A stretch of 61,695 bases of DNA from Paracoccaceae bacterium (lineage in GTDB: Bacteria; Pseudomonadota; Alphaproteobacteria; Rhodobacterales; Rhodobacteraceae): positions 1-61,695 of the forward strand of contig JAGXGW010000068.1 in NCBI GenBank assembly GCA_024636555.1, read 5' to 3'. Below the pieces are notes generated by a model. The model did not search any database. It worked only from the letters and a program-made list of their open reading frames with translations, and had not been told where the DNA came from. The stretch's first letter is position 1. Each line of letters begins with the position of its first letter. Shown here piece by piece: positions 45,811 to 54,209 of the stretch. A program made the translations under genes and the position numbers.

Positions 45811-46950
45811 TCACATCACGCGTCCGGCCACGTCTTGCAGGGTCTTGGTGCCCATCTGCCCCATGTTCGACGCGATATCGCGCTTGAGCATGTCGATCAG
45901 ATGCGCGGGTCCGGCCTCGCCCAAGGCGCCCAGTGCGTAATGCCACGCGCGGCCCATCATCACGAAATCCGCGCCAAGCCCGATGGCGCGCAGGATGTCC
46001 AGACCTCCCTCGATGCCGCTGTCGAAGATCAGGGGCAGCGTGGTGGCGGCACGGATCGCGGGCAGCATCGAGACGGTCGAGGGCGCGCCGTCGAACTGCC
46101 GCCCCGCATGGTTGCTGACCCAGATCGCATCCGCCCCCGCTGCCTCCAGCGCGGGCACGTCACGCGCATCCAGCACACCCTTGACGATCAGCGCGCCGTC
46201 CCATGCATCCCGCAGCGCCTTGAGATAGCTCATATCGGGCGAGGTGCGCAGCATATAGCCCGCATGCTCGGTCGAACTGAGGCCGGTCATTTGTCCGGCA
46301 TAGCCGTCGATCAGCCGCATCCGGGGCATGCCCAGCCGTGCGGTGCCCATCGCCCATGACGGGCAGCGCGCCACCTGCGCCAAAAGCCGTGGTGTCAGGC
46401 GGGGCGGCGAGGTCAGGCCGGAGCGCGTCTGCCGCTCGCGCCTGCTGGCGACGGGCACATCCACGGTCAGCACAAGGGCCGAAAAGCCCGCATCGCGGGC
46501 GCGTTTGAGCATATCGGCGCGGATCTCCGGATCACGCGGCGGATAGATCTGGAACCAGCCGTTGCCGTCCAGATGCGGGCCGACTTCCTCGGGCGTGCGG
46601 CTGGCCACGGTGGACAGGCCGTAGGGCAGCCCCGCCTTGGTGGCCGCGCGCGCCAGAATCCGCTCGGCATCCGGCCAGAACAGGCCCGACATGCCCACGG
46701 GGCTGACGCCGAAGGGCAGCGGATGGGTTTTGCCGAACAGCGTGACGGACATATCCGGCTCGAACTCGCCATGCAGGATCGAGGGCATCATCTGCACCGC
46801 GTCCAGATCGGCGCGGTTGCGGCGCAGCACGGATTCGCTGCCCGTTGCACTGTCGAGATATTCGAATACGAACCACGGCATCCGGCGGCGGGCCTTGGCC
46901 TTGAGGTCACAAAGGGCGGGGTAGCGTTGAAACAGATCCATGGCGCGCAT
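45811..46950 (-). CDS. lldD: FMN-dependent alpha-hydroxy-acid oxidase (L-lactate dehydrogenase type)
   Basis: A 379-residue FMN protein of the lactate oxidase/glycolate oxidase family. It has PLPFGVSPVGMSGLFWPDAE, the FMN segment LVLTVDVPVASRRERQTRSG, the lysine in ALIVKGVLDARDV and the active-site histidine in WVSNHAGRQFDGAPSTV. The usual motif has Gly-Gly after the histidine; here it is Ala-Gly. Lactate is the likely substrate, but mandelate- or glycolate-type activity is possible. Two ATGs (46950, 46941) are close and neither has a clear ribosome site. It is divergent from uvrD. Confidence 0.88.
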   Translation of the reverse strand: MRAMDLFQRYPALCDLKAKARRRMPWFVFEYLDSATGSESVLRRNRADLDAVQMMPSILHGEFEPDMSVTLFGKTHPLPFGVSPVGMSGLFWPDAERILARAATKAGLPYGLSTVASRTPEEVGPHLDGNGWFQIYPPRDPEIRADMLKRARDAGFSALVLTVDVPVASRRERQTRSGLTSPPRLTPRLLAQVARCPSWAMGTARLGMPRMRLIDGYAGQMTGLSSTEHAGYMLRTSPDMSYLKALRDAWDGALIVKGVLDARDVPALEAAGADAIWVSNHAGRQFDGAPSTVSMLPAIRAATTLPLIFDSGIEGGLDILRAIGLGADFVMMGRAWHYALGALGEAGPAHLIDMLKRDIASNMGQMGTKTLQDVAGRVM

Positions 46951-47075
46951 TTGCGGGGCTGGCCTGCGATTTGTCCATATCCCGCCGTGGCAAAAATCGG
47001 CCCACGGAAAATATCGTGGGAACAGATCAAGAACTTCTCTTTCACATGGGCGCGTGGCGCGCTAGGATCGCTGGC

Positions 47076-49451
47076 ATGAGCCAGTCTGACAATATGCCCG
47101 CATCCTCGACACCATCCCTTTCGGCACGCGCCATGGCGGCGCGACCTGTCGCCCCCTATCTTGACGGGCTGAACCCCGCGCAACGCGATGCGGTGGAGGC
47201 GCTTGACGGCCCCGTGCTGATGCTGGCGGGGGCCGGCACCGGCAAGACCAAGGCGCTGACGGCGCGGATCGTGCATCTGATGACGATGGGCAAGGCCCGC
47301 CCCGACCAGATTCTGGCGGTGACGTTCACCAACAAGGCCGCGCGCGAGATGAAAAACCGTGTGGCGAACATGTTGGGCCAGCAGGTCGAGGGGATGCCGT
47401 GGCTGGGCACATTCCATTCGGTCTGCGTCAAGCTGCTGCGGCGGCATGCCGAACTGGTGGGGCTGAAATCGAATTTCACGATTCTGGATACCGACGACCA
47501 GATCCGCCTATTGAAGCAGTTGATTGCCGCCACCAATGTGGATGACAAACGCTGGCCCGCGCGGATGCTGGCGGGGATCATCGACGGCTGGAAGAACCGC
47601 GCATGGACGCCGGACAAGGTGCCCGCGTCCGAGGCGGGCGGATACAACAACCGAGGGATGGAGCTTTACGCGGCCTACCAGACCCGTCTGCGCGAATTGA
47701 ACGCCGTCGATTTCGGCGATCTGCTTCTGCATATGGTCCATATCTTCCAGACGCATGACGACGTGCTGGAGCAATACCGGACGCGTTTCCGCTATATTCT
47801 GGTGGACGAGTATCAGGATACCAACGTCGCGCAGTATATGTGGCTGCGCCTTCTGGCGGGCGGGCATCGCAACATTTGTTGCGTCGGAGACGATGATCAA
47901 TCAATATATGGTTGGCGCGGGGCCGAAGTAGGCAACATTCTGCGGTTCGAGACCGATTTTCCGGGGGCCAAGGTTGTCCGTCTGGAACAGAATTACCGCT
48001 CCACCCCGCATATCCTTGCTGCCGCCTCCGGTGTGATCGCGGAAAATCGCGGGCGGCTGGGCAAGGAATTGTGGACCGAGGCCGAGGAGGGCGAGAAAGT
48101 CCGCCTTATCGGGCATTGGGACGGCGAGGAGGAAGCGCGCTGGATCGGCGAGGAGGTCGAGGCGCTGCAAAGGGGCACGCGGGGCTTGCGGCAATTCTCG
48201 CTCGACGAGATGGCGATTCTGGTGCGCGCCAGCCACCAGATGCGCGCCTTCGAGGACCGTTTTCTGACGATTGGCCTGCCTTACCGCGTGATCGGTGGCC
48301 CGCGATTCTACGAGCGGTTGGAGATCAGGGATGCGATGGCCTATTTCCGCGTGGTCACATCGCCCGCCGATGATCTGGCTTTCGAGCGGATCGTGAACAC
48401 GCCCAAGCGGGGTTTGGGCGACAAGGCGCAACAGACCATCCAGCGGATCGCGCGTGCCCATGGTGTGCCTTTGGTGCAGGGCGCGCAGATTGCGGTGGCG
48501 GAGAAGGAAATCACCGGCAAAGGTGCGGCCGCGCTGGGCCAGTTGGTCACGGATATCGCCCGATGGGGCCGGATGGTGGGCGATGACGCCATCAGCCATG
48601 TCGAGCTTGCCGAGCAGATCTTGGACGAAAGCGGCTATACCGCCATGTGGCAGGCCGACAAGACACCCGAAGGGCCGGGGCGTCTGGAAAACCTCAAGGA
48701 ACTGGTCAAGGCGCTGGAGCAGTTCGAGAACCTGCAAGGCTTTCTGGAACATGTCAGCCTGATCATGGACAACGAATCATCCGAGGAGGGGGCCAAGGTC
48801 AGCATCATGACGCTGCATGCGGCCAAAGGGCTGGAATTTCCCGCTGTTTTCCTGCCGGGCTGGGAGGATGGGCTGTTCCCCTCGCAACGCTCGATGGATG
48901 AAAGCGGCACCAAGGGGTTGGAGGAGGAGCGCAGGCTCGCCTATGTCGGCATCACGCGGGCCGAGGAAATCTGCACCATCTCCTTCGCGGGCAACCGCCG
49001 CGTGTTCGGGCAATGGCAATCCGCGCTGCCCTCGCGGTTCATCGACGAAATGCCCGGCGATCATGTCGATGTGCTCACTCCGCCGGGGCTTTACGGTGGC
49101 GGCTTCGGAGCGGCGGGCATGGGCGGTTTCGGGCGCGATGACCGCGAGGTCGAATCCGGTATCGAGGCGCGCGTGGCAGAGGCCAATGTCTACAACTCCC
49201 CCGGTTGGCGGCGTTTGCAGAACCGCTCGGCCCAACGCCCCGTCAGCCAGCCCGCCGAGGCGCGTAATACGGTGATCGACATGCAGGCCGTCAGCGCCCA
49301 TGCGATGGGCGAGCGCGTGTTCCACCAGAAATTCGGCTATGGCGAGATCGTCGGGATCGAGGGCGACAAGCTGGAGATCGCCTTTGAGAAGGCGGGCACC
49401 AAGAAGGTGGTCGCGCGCTTTATCACCGGGGCGGAAGACATTCCGTTCTAA
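47076..49451 (+). CDS. uvrD: ATP-dependent DNA helicase UvrD/PcrA
   Basis: A 791-residue SF1A helicase that moves 3' to 5' in nucleotide excision and mismatch repair. Motif I is LAGAGTGKTKALTARI (near residue 52), motif Ia is AVTFTNKAAREMKNRV, and motif II/III is ILVDEYQDTN with CVGDDDQSIYGWRGAE. Motif IV is LEQNYRST and motif V/VI is IMTLHAAKGLEFPAVFLPG with EERRLAYVGITRAEE. The C-terminal tail ends in a tudor-like FGYGEIVGIEGDKLEIAF that binds RNA polymerase in UvrD/PcrA proteins. The start at MSQSDNMPASS is preferred over a long unconserved extension. A terminator follows. Confidence 0.96.
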   Translation: MSQSDNMPASSTPSLSARAMAARPVAPYLDGLNPAQRDAVEALDGPVLMLAGAGTGKTKALTARIVHLMTMGKARPDQILAVTFTNKAAREMKNRVANMLGQQVEGMPWLGTFHSVCVKLLRRHAELVGLKSNFTILDTDDQIRLLKQLIAATNVDDKRWPARMLAGIIDGWKNRAWTPDKVPASEAGGYNNRGMELYAAYQTRLRELNAVDFGDLLLHMVHIFQTHDDVLEQYRTRFRYILVDEYQDTNVAQYMWLRLLAGGHRNICCVGDDDQSIYGWRGAEVGNILRFETDFPGAKVVRLEQNYRSTPHILAAASGVIAENRGRLGKELWTEAEEGEKVRLIGHWDGEEEARWIGEEVEALQRGTRGLRQFSLDEMAILVRASHQMRAFEDRFLTIGLPYRVIGGPRFYERLEIRDAMAYFRVVTSPADDLAFERIVNTPKRGLGDKAQQTIQRIARAHGVPLVQGAQIAVAEKEITGKGAAALGQLVTDIARWGRMVGDDAISHVELAEQILDESGYTAMWQADKTPEGPGRLENLKELVKALEQFENLQGFLEHVSLIMDNESSEEGAKVSIMTLHAAKGLEFPAVFLPGWEDGLFPSQRSMDESGTKGLEEERRLAYVGITRAEEICTISFAGNRRVFGQWQSALPSRFIDEMPGDHVDVLTPPGLYGGGFGAAGMGGFGRDDREVESGIEARVAEANVYNSPGWRRLQNRSAQRPVSQPAEARNTVIDMQAVSAHAMGERVFHQKFGYGEIVGIEGDKLEIAFEKAGTKKVVARFITGAEDIPF

Positions 49452-49477
49452 GGGTGTTGGCAGGCTGATGCAGAAAG

Positions 49478-49511
49478 AACCGGGTGTGCTGTTGGCGTGC
49501 CCGGTTTTTTT
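49478..49511 (+). terminator. Rho-independent terminator of uvrD
   Basis: AACCGGG/CCCGGTT stem with a 15-base loop and a run of T residues. Confidence 0.88.
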
Positions 49512-49567
49512 ATTTGAAATACTTGTCAACCAAACCCGCGCCAAAGCGGCGCACAACGGAGGTTTCC

Positions 49568-49736
49568 GGCCCCCGCGCGGAATCAAGGCGCGGCACGCGC
49601 CGCCGCGCGATCGCCGACACGCCCCCGGGGCGGCGCTTTTGCCGATGTTACGCCAGCCATGCAGGTTCGATGATGCTGCGGACATAAACTGCCTCTCACA
49701 ACCGAAGCAATGCCGCCCCGCGTGTCGGCGACCGCA
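49568..49736 (+). repeat. Dispersed intergenic repeat, copy C
   Basis: GCGCGGAATCAAGGCGCGG, CGCCGCGCGATCGCCGACAC and GGGGCGGCG match copies A and B, as does GCCGCCCCGCGTGTCGGCGA at the end. The central palindrome has a different stem sequence (GGCGCGGCACGCGCC instead of GGCCGCAGGCC), so the pairing is kept while bases change. Confidence 0.9.
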
Positions 49737-49814
49737 CGGACTGCCTCAAGACGCGAATACGCACTTTTGCGCGGATCAATCCGGCATTGTGGAAGTCTTA
49801 GCTTTCGGGACCCC

Positions 49815-49903
49815 CAAATAAAGAACGGCGGTACCCAGGGAGGAGGAGAGGATACCGCCGTCTTTTTTAACGCGTCCCTCAGGGAGGAGGAGGAGGGCTC
49901 GCG
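49815..49903 (-). ncRNA. ccsR4: CcsR-type (cuckoo) small RNA, unit 4
   Basis: Two hairpins on the minus strand. Hairpin A (49903-49871) has a CGCG..CGCG stem with inner GAGGG/CCCTC. Hairpin B (49861-49825) has a perfect nine-pair ACGGCGGTA/TACCGCCGT stem. Both loops expose CTCCTCCTCCCTG. Hairpin B is followed by TTCTTTATTT, a likely terminator for the whole operon. Confidence 0.82.
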
Positions 49904-49916
49904 TGTGGTCCAAGAT

Positions 49917-49995
49917 GTGTCAGCGCCCAGGGAGGAGGAGAGGGGCGACACTCTTGTATGCGAATAACCTCAGGGAGGAGGAGAGAGGCCTTCGC
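49917..49995 (-). ncRNA. ccsR3: CcsR-type (cuckoo) small RNA, unit 3
   Basis: Hairpin A (49995-49960) has a GCGAA..TTCGC stem with inner CCTC/GAGG. Hairpin B (49951-49917) has a GTGTC/GACAC stem extended with GC pairs and bulges. Both loops carry CTCCTCCTCCCTG, and an ATACAAGA linker joins them. Confidence 0.8.
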
Positions 49996-50011
49996 AATTC
50001 TGTGTCAGTCA

Positions 50012-50090
50012 CGGCGACACCCAGGGAGGAGGAGAGGGTGCCGCCGCTCTTGACAACGAAAGACCTCAGGGAGGAGGAGGAAGTCTTTCG
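50012..50090 (-). ncRNA. ccsR2: CcsR-type (cuckoo) small RNA, unit 2
   Basis: Hairpin A (50090-50057) has a perfect CGAAAGAC/GTCTTTCG stem. Hairpin B (50046-50012) has a ten-base stem, CGGCGGCACC/GGTGTCGCCG, with one mismatch. Both loops carry CTCCTCCTCCCTG, joined by TTGTCAAGAG. Confidence 0.82.
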
Positions 50091-50105
50091 TATTCTTTTC
50101 AAGGC

Positions 50106-50180
50106 GCGGCGGCATCCAGGGAGGAGGAGAGAATGCCGCCGCTCTTTTACAGATGATCCAGGGAGGAGGAGAGGATCACC
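50106..50180 (-). ncRNA. ccsR1: CcsR-type (cuckoo) small RNA, unit 1
   Basis: Begins 11 bases after the DUF1127 stop. Hairpin A (50180-50152) has a short TGATC/GATCA stem. Hairpin B (50142-50106) has a perfect ten-pair GCGGCGGCAT/ATGCCGCCGC stem. Both loops carry CTCCTCCTCCCTG, joined by TGTAAAAGA. Confidence 0.82.
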
Positions 50181-50191
50181 TGATCTCGAAT

Positions 50192-50428
50192 TTACTTTTT
50201 CTGCCCGTAGGCATATTCGTAGGCGACCGAGCGGATCTGCGACCGGTTCAGGCCCATATCGGCCAGAACGCTTGTCGGCAGGATTGCCAGATCGTTGACT
50301 GTGTCGCGGAACACCCGGTAACGGGCGTAACGCTCGGACAGATCGGCTGCGAGTGCCTGCAGTCTGCCTGCAATCCCGGCCTGGGCGGCGCGGGGTTGGG
50401 CAAGGCGGGCATCTGATGCATAGGCCAT
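50192..50428 (-). CDS. ccaF1: DUF1127 small RNA-binding-type protein (CcaF1-like)
   Basis: A 78-residue basic protein whose second half is the DUF1127 motif (YRVFRDTVNDLAILPTSVLA, then DMGLNRSQIRSVAYEYAYG). In R. sphaeroides the DUF1127 protein CcaF1 is encoded just upstream of four CcsR small RNAs, binds RNA and affects their maturation. The same order is seen here: the stop codon is 11 bases from the first hairpin. The gene is divergent from mrp. Homology to CcaF1 is inferred from domain and context. Confidence 0.88.
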   Translation of the reverse strand: MAYASDARLAQPRAAQAGIAGRLQALAADLSERYARYRVFRDTVNDLAILPTSVLADMGLNRSQIRSVAYEYAYGQKK

Positions 50429-50483
50429 GTTCGTTCACTTTCGGTTTGGTTCCGAGCGGGATCGTTTTCGCTCTGTTGTCCCT

Positions 50484-50511
50484 AAGATAACCCGATGCTG
50501 CGCGTGCACAA
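50484..50511 (-). promoter_or_regulatory. Predicted promoter of the DUF1127-CcsR operon
   Basis: On the minus strand, TTGTGC (50511-50506), a 16-bp spacer and TATCTT (50489-50484), about 55 bp before the ATG. The R. sphaeroides operon is RpoHI/RpoHII-dependent. The -10 here is not a clear sigma32 element, so the assignment is tentative. Confidence 0.35.
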
Positions 50512-50527
50512 TACCTTTTGGACGCAA

Positions 50528-50542
50528 TGCTGCTATGCAGCA
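50528..50542. promoter_or_regulatory. Perfect palindrome in DUF1127-mrp divergent region
   Basis: TGCTGC-TAT-GCAGCA lies 17-31 bp upstream of the predicted -35 of the DUF1127 operon. It could be a regulator site. Confidence 0.4.
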
Positions 50543-50678
50543 AATGCATATGAAAGACTGACCTAAATTTTGGGCAATCAGCCTGTTTATGCAGCGCTCT
50601 GCGATCAACATCCGCCGGGGGCTTGCGTGTAGGGTGAAACCTGCCACCTATTGCAGCGCATCTGACGGAGGAATTGGC

Positions 50679-51749
50679 ATGAGCGTGACACGAGAAACCA
50701 TCGAACAGGCCCTGCGCCAGCTTGCCTTGCCGGACGGAGGCGATCTGGTGAGTCGCGATATGGTGCGTGCGCTGACCATTTCGGACGGCTCGGTGCGATT
50801 CGTGATCGAGGCCCCCAGCCCCGCTATCGCGCGCCAGATGGAGCCGCTGCGCATGGCCGCCGAGCAGATCGTGGGGCGCGTGCCGGGCGTGACGTCGGTC
50901 AGCGCGGCCCTGACAGCGCATGGCCCAGCTGAAAAGCCGCCCGCGCCCAGCCTCAAGATCGGCGGGCATCCGACACCGCAAGCAGGCCCGACCAAACCCT
51001 CGGGCGTGGACCGCATCCTTGCCATCGGCTCCGGCAAGGGTGGTGTTGGCAAATCCACCGTCTCCTCGAACCTTGCGGTGGCGCTGGCGCGGCAGGGGCG
51101 GCGCGTGGGGCTGCTGGATGCCGATATCTACGGCCCCAGCCAGCCGCGCATGATGGGGGTCAACAAACGGCCCGCCAGCCCTGACGGCAAGACGATCATC
51201 CCGCTGCAGGCGCATGGCGTCACGATGATGTCGATCGGTCTGATGATGGACCCGGCCAAGGCCGTCGTCTGGCGCGGCCCGATGCTGATGGGAGCCTTGC
51301 AGCAGATGCTGGGGCAGGTCGAATGGGGCGAGTTGGATGTGCTGCTGGTCGACCTGCCACCGGGCACGGGCGATGTGCAACTGACCCTGTGCCAAAAGAC
51401 GCAGCTGACGGGCGCGATTGTCGTCTCCACCCCGCAGGATGTGGCGCTGCTGGATGCGCGCAAGGCCATCGACATGTTCAATACACTGAAAACGCCGGTG
51501 CTGGGCCTGATCGAGAATATGTCGGTCTTCTGTTGCCCCAATTGCGGGCATGAAACCGCGATTTTCGGTCATGGCGGTGTGCGGGCGGAAGCCGAGAAGA
51601 TGGGTGTGCCGCTGCTGGCGGAATTGCCGATTGATCTGGATACACGGCTGGGGGGCGATGCGGGCACGCCGATTGCAAGCGGCGATTCAGCGGCAGGACA
51701 GGCCTATGCGGCACTGGCGCGCCGTCTGGTCGACGGGGGCATGGCCTGA
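50679..51749 (+). CDS. mrp: Mrp/ApbC family iron-sulfur carrier ATPase
   Basis: A 356-residue P-loop protein. An N-terminal MIP18/DUF59-like domain (about residues 1-85) precedes the deviant Walker [21 protein letters not shown] near residue 118. The switch and Walker B regions follow ([29 protein letters not shown]), then the bridging CPNC motif in [18 protein letters not shown] near 285. Proteins of this type carry and transfer Fe-S clusters as dimers. The ATG has an ACGGAGGAA site; a 30-codon upstream extension is not family-like. A strong terminator follows. Confidence 0.95.
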   Translation: MSVTRETIEQALRQLALPDGGDLVSRDMVRALTISDGSVRFVIEAPSPAIARQMEPLRMAAEQIVGRVPGVTSVSAALTAHGPAEKPPAPSLKIGGHPTPQAGPTKPSGVDRILAIGSGKGGVGKSTVSSNLAVALARQGRRVGLLDADIYGPSQPRMMGVNKRPASPDGKTIIPLQAHGVTMMSIGLMMDPAKAVVWRGPMLMGALQQMLGQVEWGELDVLLVDLPPGTGDVQLTLCQKTQLTGAIVVSTPQDVALLDARKAIDMFNTLKTPVLGLIENMSVFCCPNCGHETAIFGHGGVRAEAEKMGVPLLAELPIDLDTRLGGDAGTPIASGDSAAGQAYAALARRLVDGGMA

Positions 51750-51785
51750 ACAGTCGGGCTTTGGAGTATTTGAAGAACGATGAAG

Positions 51786-51822
51786 CAGGGCGCGTGGGGG
51801 TAAACCTCACGCGCCCTGTTTT
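51786..51822 (+). terminator. Rho-independent terminator of mrp
   Basis: Perfect 11-pair stem CAGGGCGCGTG/CACGCGCCCTG with an 11-base loop and a TTTT tail. Confidence 0.95.
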
Positions 51823-51836
51823 ACATTATATAGCGG

Positions 51837-54209
51837 TCACGGTTTGCGACGCGGCACGGCATTGGGCCCGCGCGGGGCGCTGGCGCGGGGTTTGCCGGTC
51901 TTGCCTGCGGGCAGGGGCTTGCCGCCGGGTCCCAGACGGGCCGATGTGTTGGAGGCGGCGTTGCGCACTGGCGCATCGCCCGCAGGTTTGCCGCCCGGTT
52001 TTTCCCACGGTTTGCCAGCCGGTTTGCCGAAGGGCTTTCCGGCGGGCTTGGCCCCCGGCTTGCCATAGGGTTTGTCACCGGGCTTTCCTGACGGTTTGCC
52101 GTAAGTCTTGTCGCCCGCCTTGCCTGCGGGCTTGCCATAGGGTTTTGCGCCGGGCTTACCAGCCGGTTTGGCGAAAGGTTTGTCGCCGCGCGGCTTGGGC
52201 GTGTCGAGACCGCGATGCACTTCGGGGTCCATCTCGCGCGGGGCGGCGCTGCGGGGTTTGGCCGCGTGGGATTTCATCCCCTCGGATTTCGGCTTGCCTG
52301 CGGGGCTGCCATGCGACTTGAATCCTTCGGATTTATATCCGGCGGGTTTGCTGGCTGCGGGTTTGGCTGCTGCAGGTTTGGCTGCTGTGGGTTTGCTTTC
52401 GGGTTTGCTTTCGGGTTTGGCTGCTGCCGCATCGGCGGGCGGCATCCGGTCCGGCACATCGGCCCATGCCGCGTTTTCAGCAGGCGGCGGGCCACGGCGC
52501 ACGGGTGCTGCGCGCTCGGGACGGTCGCCGCCGTGGCGCGGTTTGCGCTCGGCATTGTCACGGGCTGGCGGTGCGCTGCGCGGCATGGATCCCAGATCGG
52601 GGGCATTATCCATCACCGTGACCTTGGCCCCGCCATCAAGAACGGCATCGGGGCCGAGCGCCTTGATAAAGCCGGGCAAAGCCGAGGCCAGCAGTTCGAC
52701 GTAGGATTCATCGGCCTGCACACGGATCGCACCGATATCGTCGCGCGTGATGTCACCGGCCTTGCACAGGGTCGGTAGCAGCCAGCGCGCCTCGGCTCTC
52801 TCGTTGGCACCGACGGACAGACGCAACCATTTCGAGGGACCAAAGGTCTTGCGCGCCGTTTCGCGTTTGCGGTCGGGGCGTTCGGGGCGCAGATCGGGAT
52901 CGGGCAATTCTTCCGGCGCGGAATGTTTGCTGTAGAACAGGCGCAGATAAGCGCCCGCAATCTGCGTTGCATCATATGTAGAGGTCAGACGGGCGACGAA
53001 ATCCTCCTCGCCCTCGTTCAGCGGCTCAAGCCAGACCGGATCATTGATCAGGCGGTCCTCGTCCTTGGCGCGCACTTCATCGGCGGAAGGCGGCGCGGCC
53101 CATTCGGCGGTGATCTTGGCGAATTTCAGCAGCCGTTCGGCCTTGGCGCGGGTCTTGGGCGTGACGACCAGCGCCGAGACACCCTTGCGCCCCGCGCGGC
53201 CAGTCCGGCCCGAACGGTGCATCAGGGTTTCCGAATTGGTCGGCAGTTCGGCGTGGATCACCAGTTCCAGATTGGGCAGGTCGATGCCGCGCGCGGCCAC
53301 ATCGGTGGCCACACAGACCCGCGCACGGCCATCGCGCATGGCCTGCAGCGCATGGGTGCGCTCGGCCTGGCTCAACTCGCCCGACAAAGCCACGACCGAG
53401 AAACCGCGATTGGCGAAACGTGCGACCAGACGCGCCACGGTGGCGCGGGTGTTGCAGAAGACGATCGCGTTCTGCGCCTCGTAAAAGCGCAGCAGGTTGA
53501 TGATCGCGCCCTCGGTGCCGTCATAGGCGGCCGTCAGCGCGCGGTATTCGATATCGGCATGCTGGGTCGCGCCTGTGGTGGTGGCGACGCGCACGGCATT
53601 GTCTTTGAGGTAGGTCTTGGACAGTTCCGCAATGCCGCGCGGCACGGTGGCCGAGAACATCAGCGTGCGCCGCGTCTCGGGGGCTTCGGACAGGATATAT
53701 TCCAGATCGTCCTTGAAGCCGAGGTCCAGCATTTCGTCGGCCTCGTCCAGCACCACGGCGCGGATCTGTTTCATGTTGAGCGAGCCGCGCATGATATGGT
53801 CGCGCAGGCGGCCCGGAGTGGCGACAACGATATGCGCGCCACGATCCAGTGCGCGGCGTTCGTCGCGCATGTCCATGCCACCGACGCAGGAGGCCATCAC
53901 AACGCCTGCATCCTGATAAAGCCACTGGAACTCGCGTTTCACCTGCAGCGCAAGCTCGCGCGTGGGCGCAATGATCAGGGCCAGCGGGGCCGCCGCAGGG
54001 GGCAGCATCTCGCTTTCGCCCAGCAGGGTCGGCGCGATGGCAAGGCCGAAGCCTACCGTCTTGCCGGATCCGGTCTGGGCAGAGACCAGCAGATCGGCCT
54101 CGATCAGGTCGGGGCGCATCATCTCGTGCTGAACAGGCGTCAGCGTCTCATAACCGCGCCGCTCCAGCGCATCAGCCAGAGGTTTCATCGTCGGGTGGGG
54201 CAGGGTCAT
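51837..54209 (-). CDS. DEAD-box RNA helicase with DbpA-type RNA-binding domain and repetitive tail
   Basis: A 790-residue helicase. The core carries SAQTGSGKTVGFGLAIA, IIAPTRELALQV, VVLDEADEMLDLGF, LMFSATVPRG, VATDVAARGIDLPNLE and HRSGRTGRAGRKG (residues about 40-345). A DbpA-like domain (GDITRDDIGAIRVQADESYV) follows near residues 475-540. The last 230 residues are disordered and dominated by Gly-Lys-Pro repeats. DeaD/CsdA-type roles in ribosome assembly or cold adaptation are likely. The start is the ATG at 54209; a GTG eight codons earlier is weaker. Confidence 0.92.
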   Translation of the reverse strand: MTLPHPTMKPLADALERRGYETLTPVQHEMMRPDLIEADLLVSAQTGSGKTVGFGLAIAPTLLGESEMLPPAAAPLALIIAPTRELALQVKREFQWLYQDAGVVMASCVGGMDMRDERRALDRGAHIVVATPGRLRDHIMRGSLNMKQIRAVVLDEADEMLDLGFKDDLEYILSEAPETRRTLMFSATVPRGIAELSKTYLKDNAVRVATTTGATQHADIEYRALTAAYDGTEGAIINLLRFYEAQNAIVFCNTRATVARLVARFANRGFSVVALSGELSQAERTHALQAMRDGRARVCVATDVAARGIDLPNLELVIHAELPTNSETLMHRSGRTGRAGRKGVSALVVTPKTRAKAERLLKFAKITAEWAAPPSADEVRAKDEDRLINDPVWLEPLNEGEEDFVARLTSTYDATQIAGAYLRLFYSKHSAPEELPDPDLRPERPDRKRETARKTFGPSKWLRLSVGANERAEARWLLPTLCKAGDITRDDIGAIRVQADESYVELLASALPGFIKALGPDAVLDGGAKVTVMDNAPDLGSMPRSAPPARDNAERKPRHGGDRPERAAPVRRGPPPAENAAWADVPDRMPPADAAAAKPESKPESKPTAAKPAAAKPAASKPAGYKSEGFKSHGSPAGKPKSEGMKSHAAKPRSAAPREMDPEVHRGLDTPKPRGDKPFAKPAGKPGAKPYGKPAGKAGDKTYGKPSGKPGDKPYGKPGAKPAGKPFGKPAGKPWEKPGGKPAGDAPVRNAASNTSARLGPGGKPLPAGKTGKPRASAPRGPNAVPRRKP
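51990..52200 (-). repeat. Tandem coding repeats, Gly-Lys-Pro tail of the DEAD-box helicase
   Basis: About fifteen imperfect tandem units encode GKP-x-GKP type segments (for example KPYGKPAGKAGDKTYGKP). The period is roughly 12-30 bp, built from repeated GG(C/T)TT(G/T)CC blocks. Such DNA is prone to length change by slippage. Confidence 0.8.

Noticed and set aside
49825-50180. Regular 13-bp repeat at 42-51 bp intervals that could suggest a CRISPR array
   Set aside because: The repeat is too short. The segments between repeats are self-complementary stems rather than unique spacers, there are no cas genes, and a DUF1127 gene precedes it. All of this fits CcsR hairpins.
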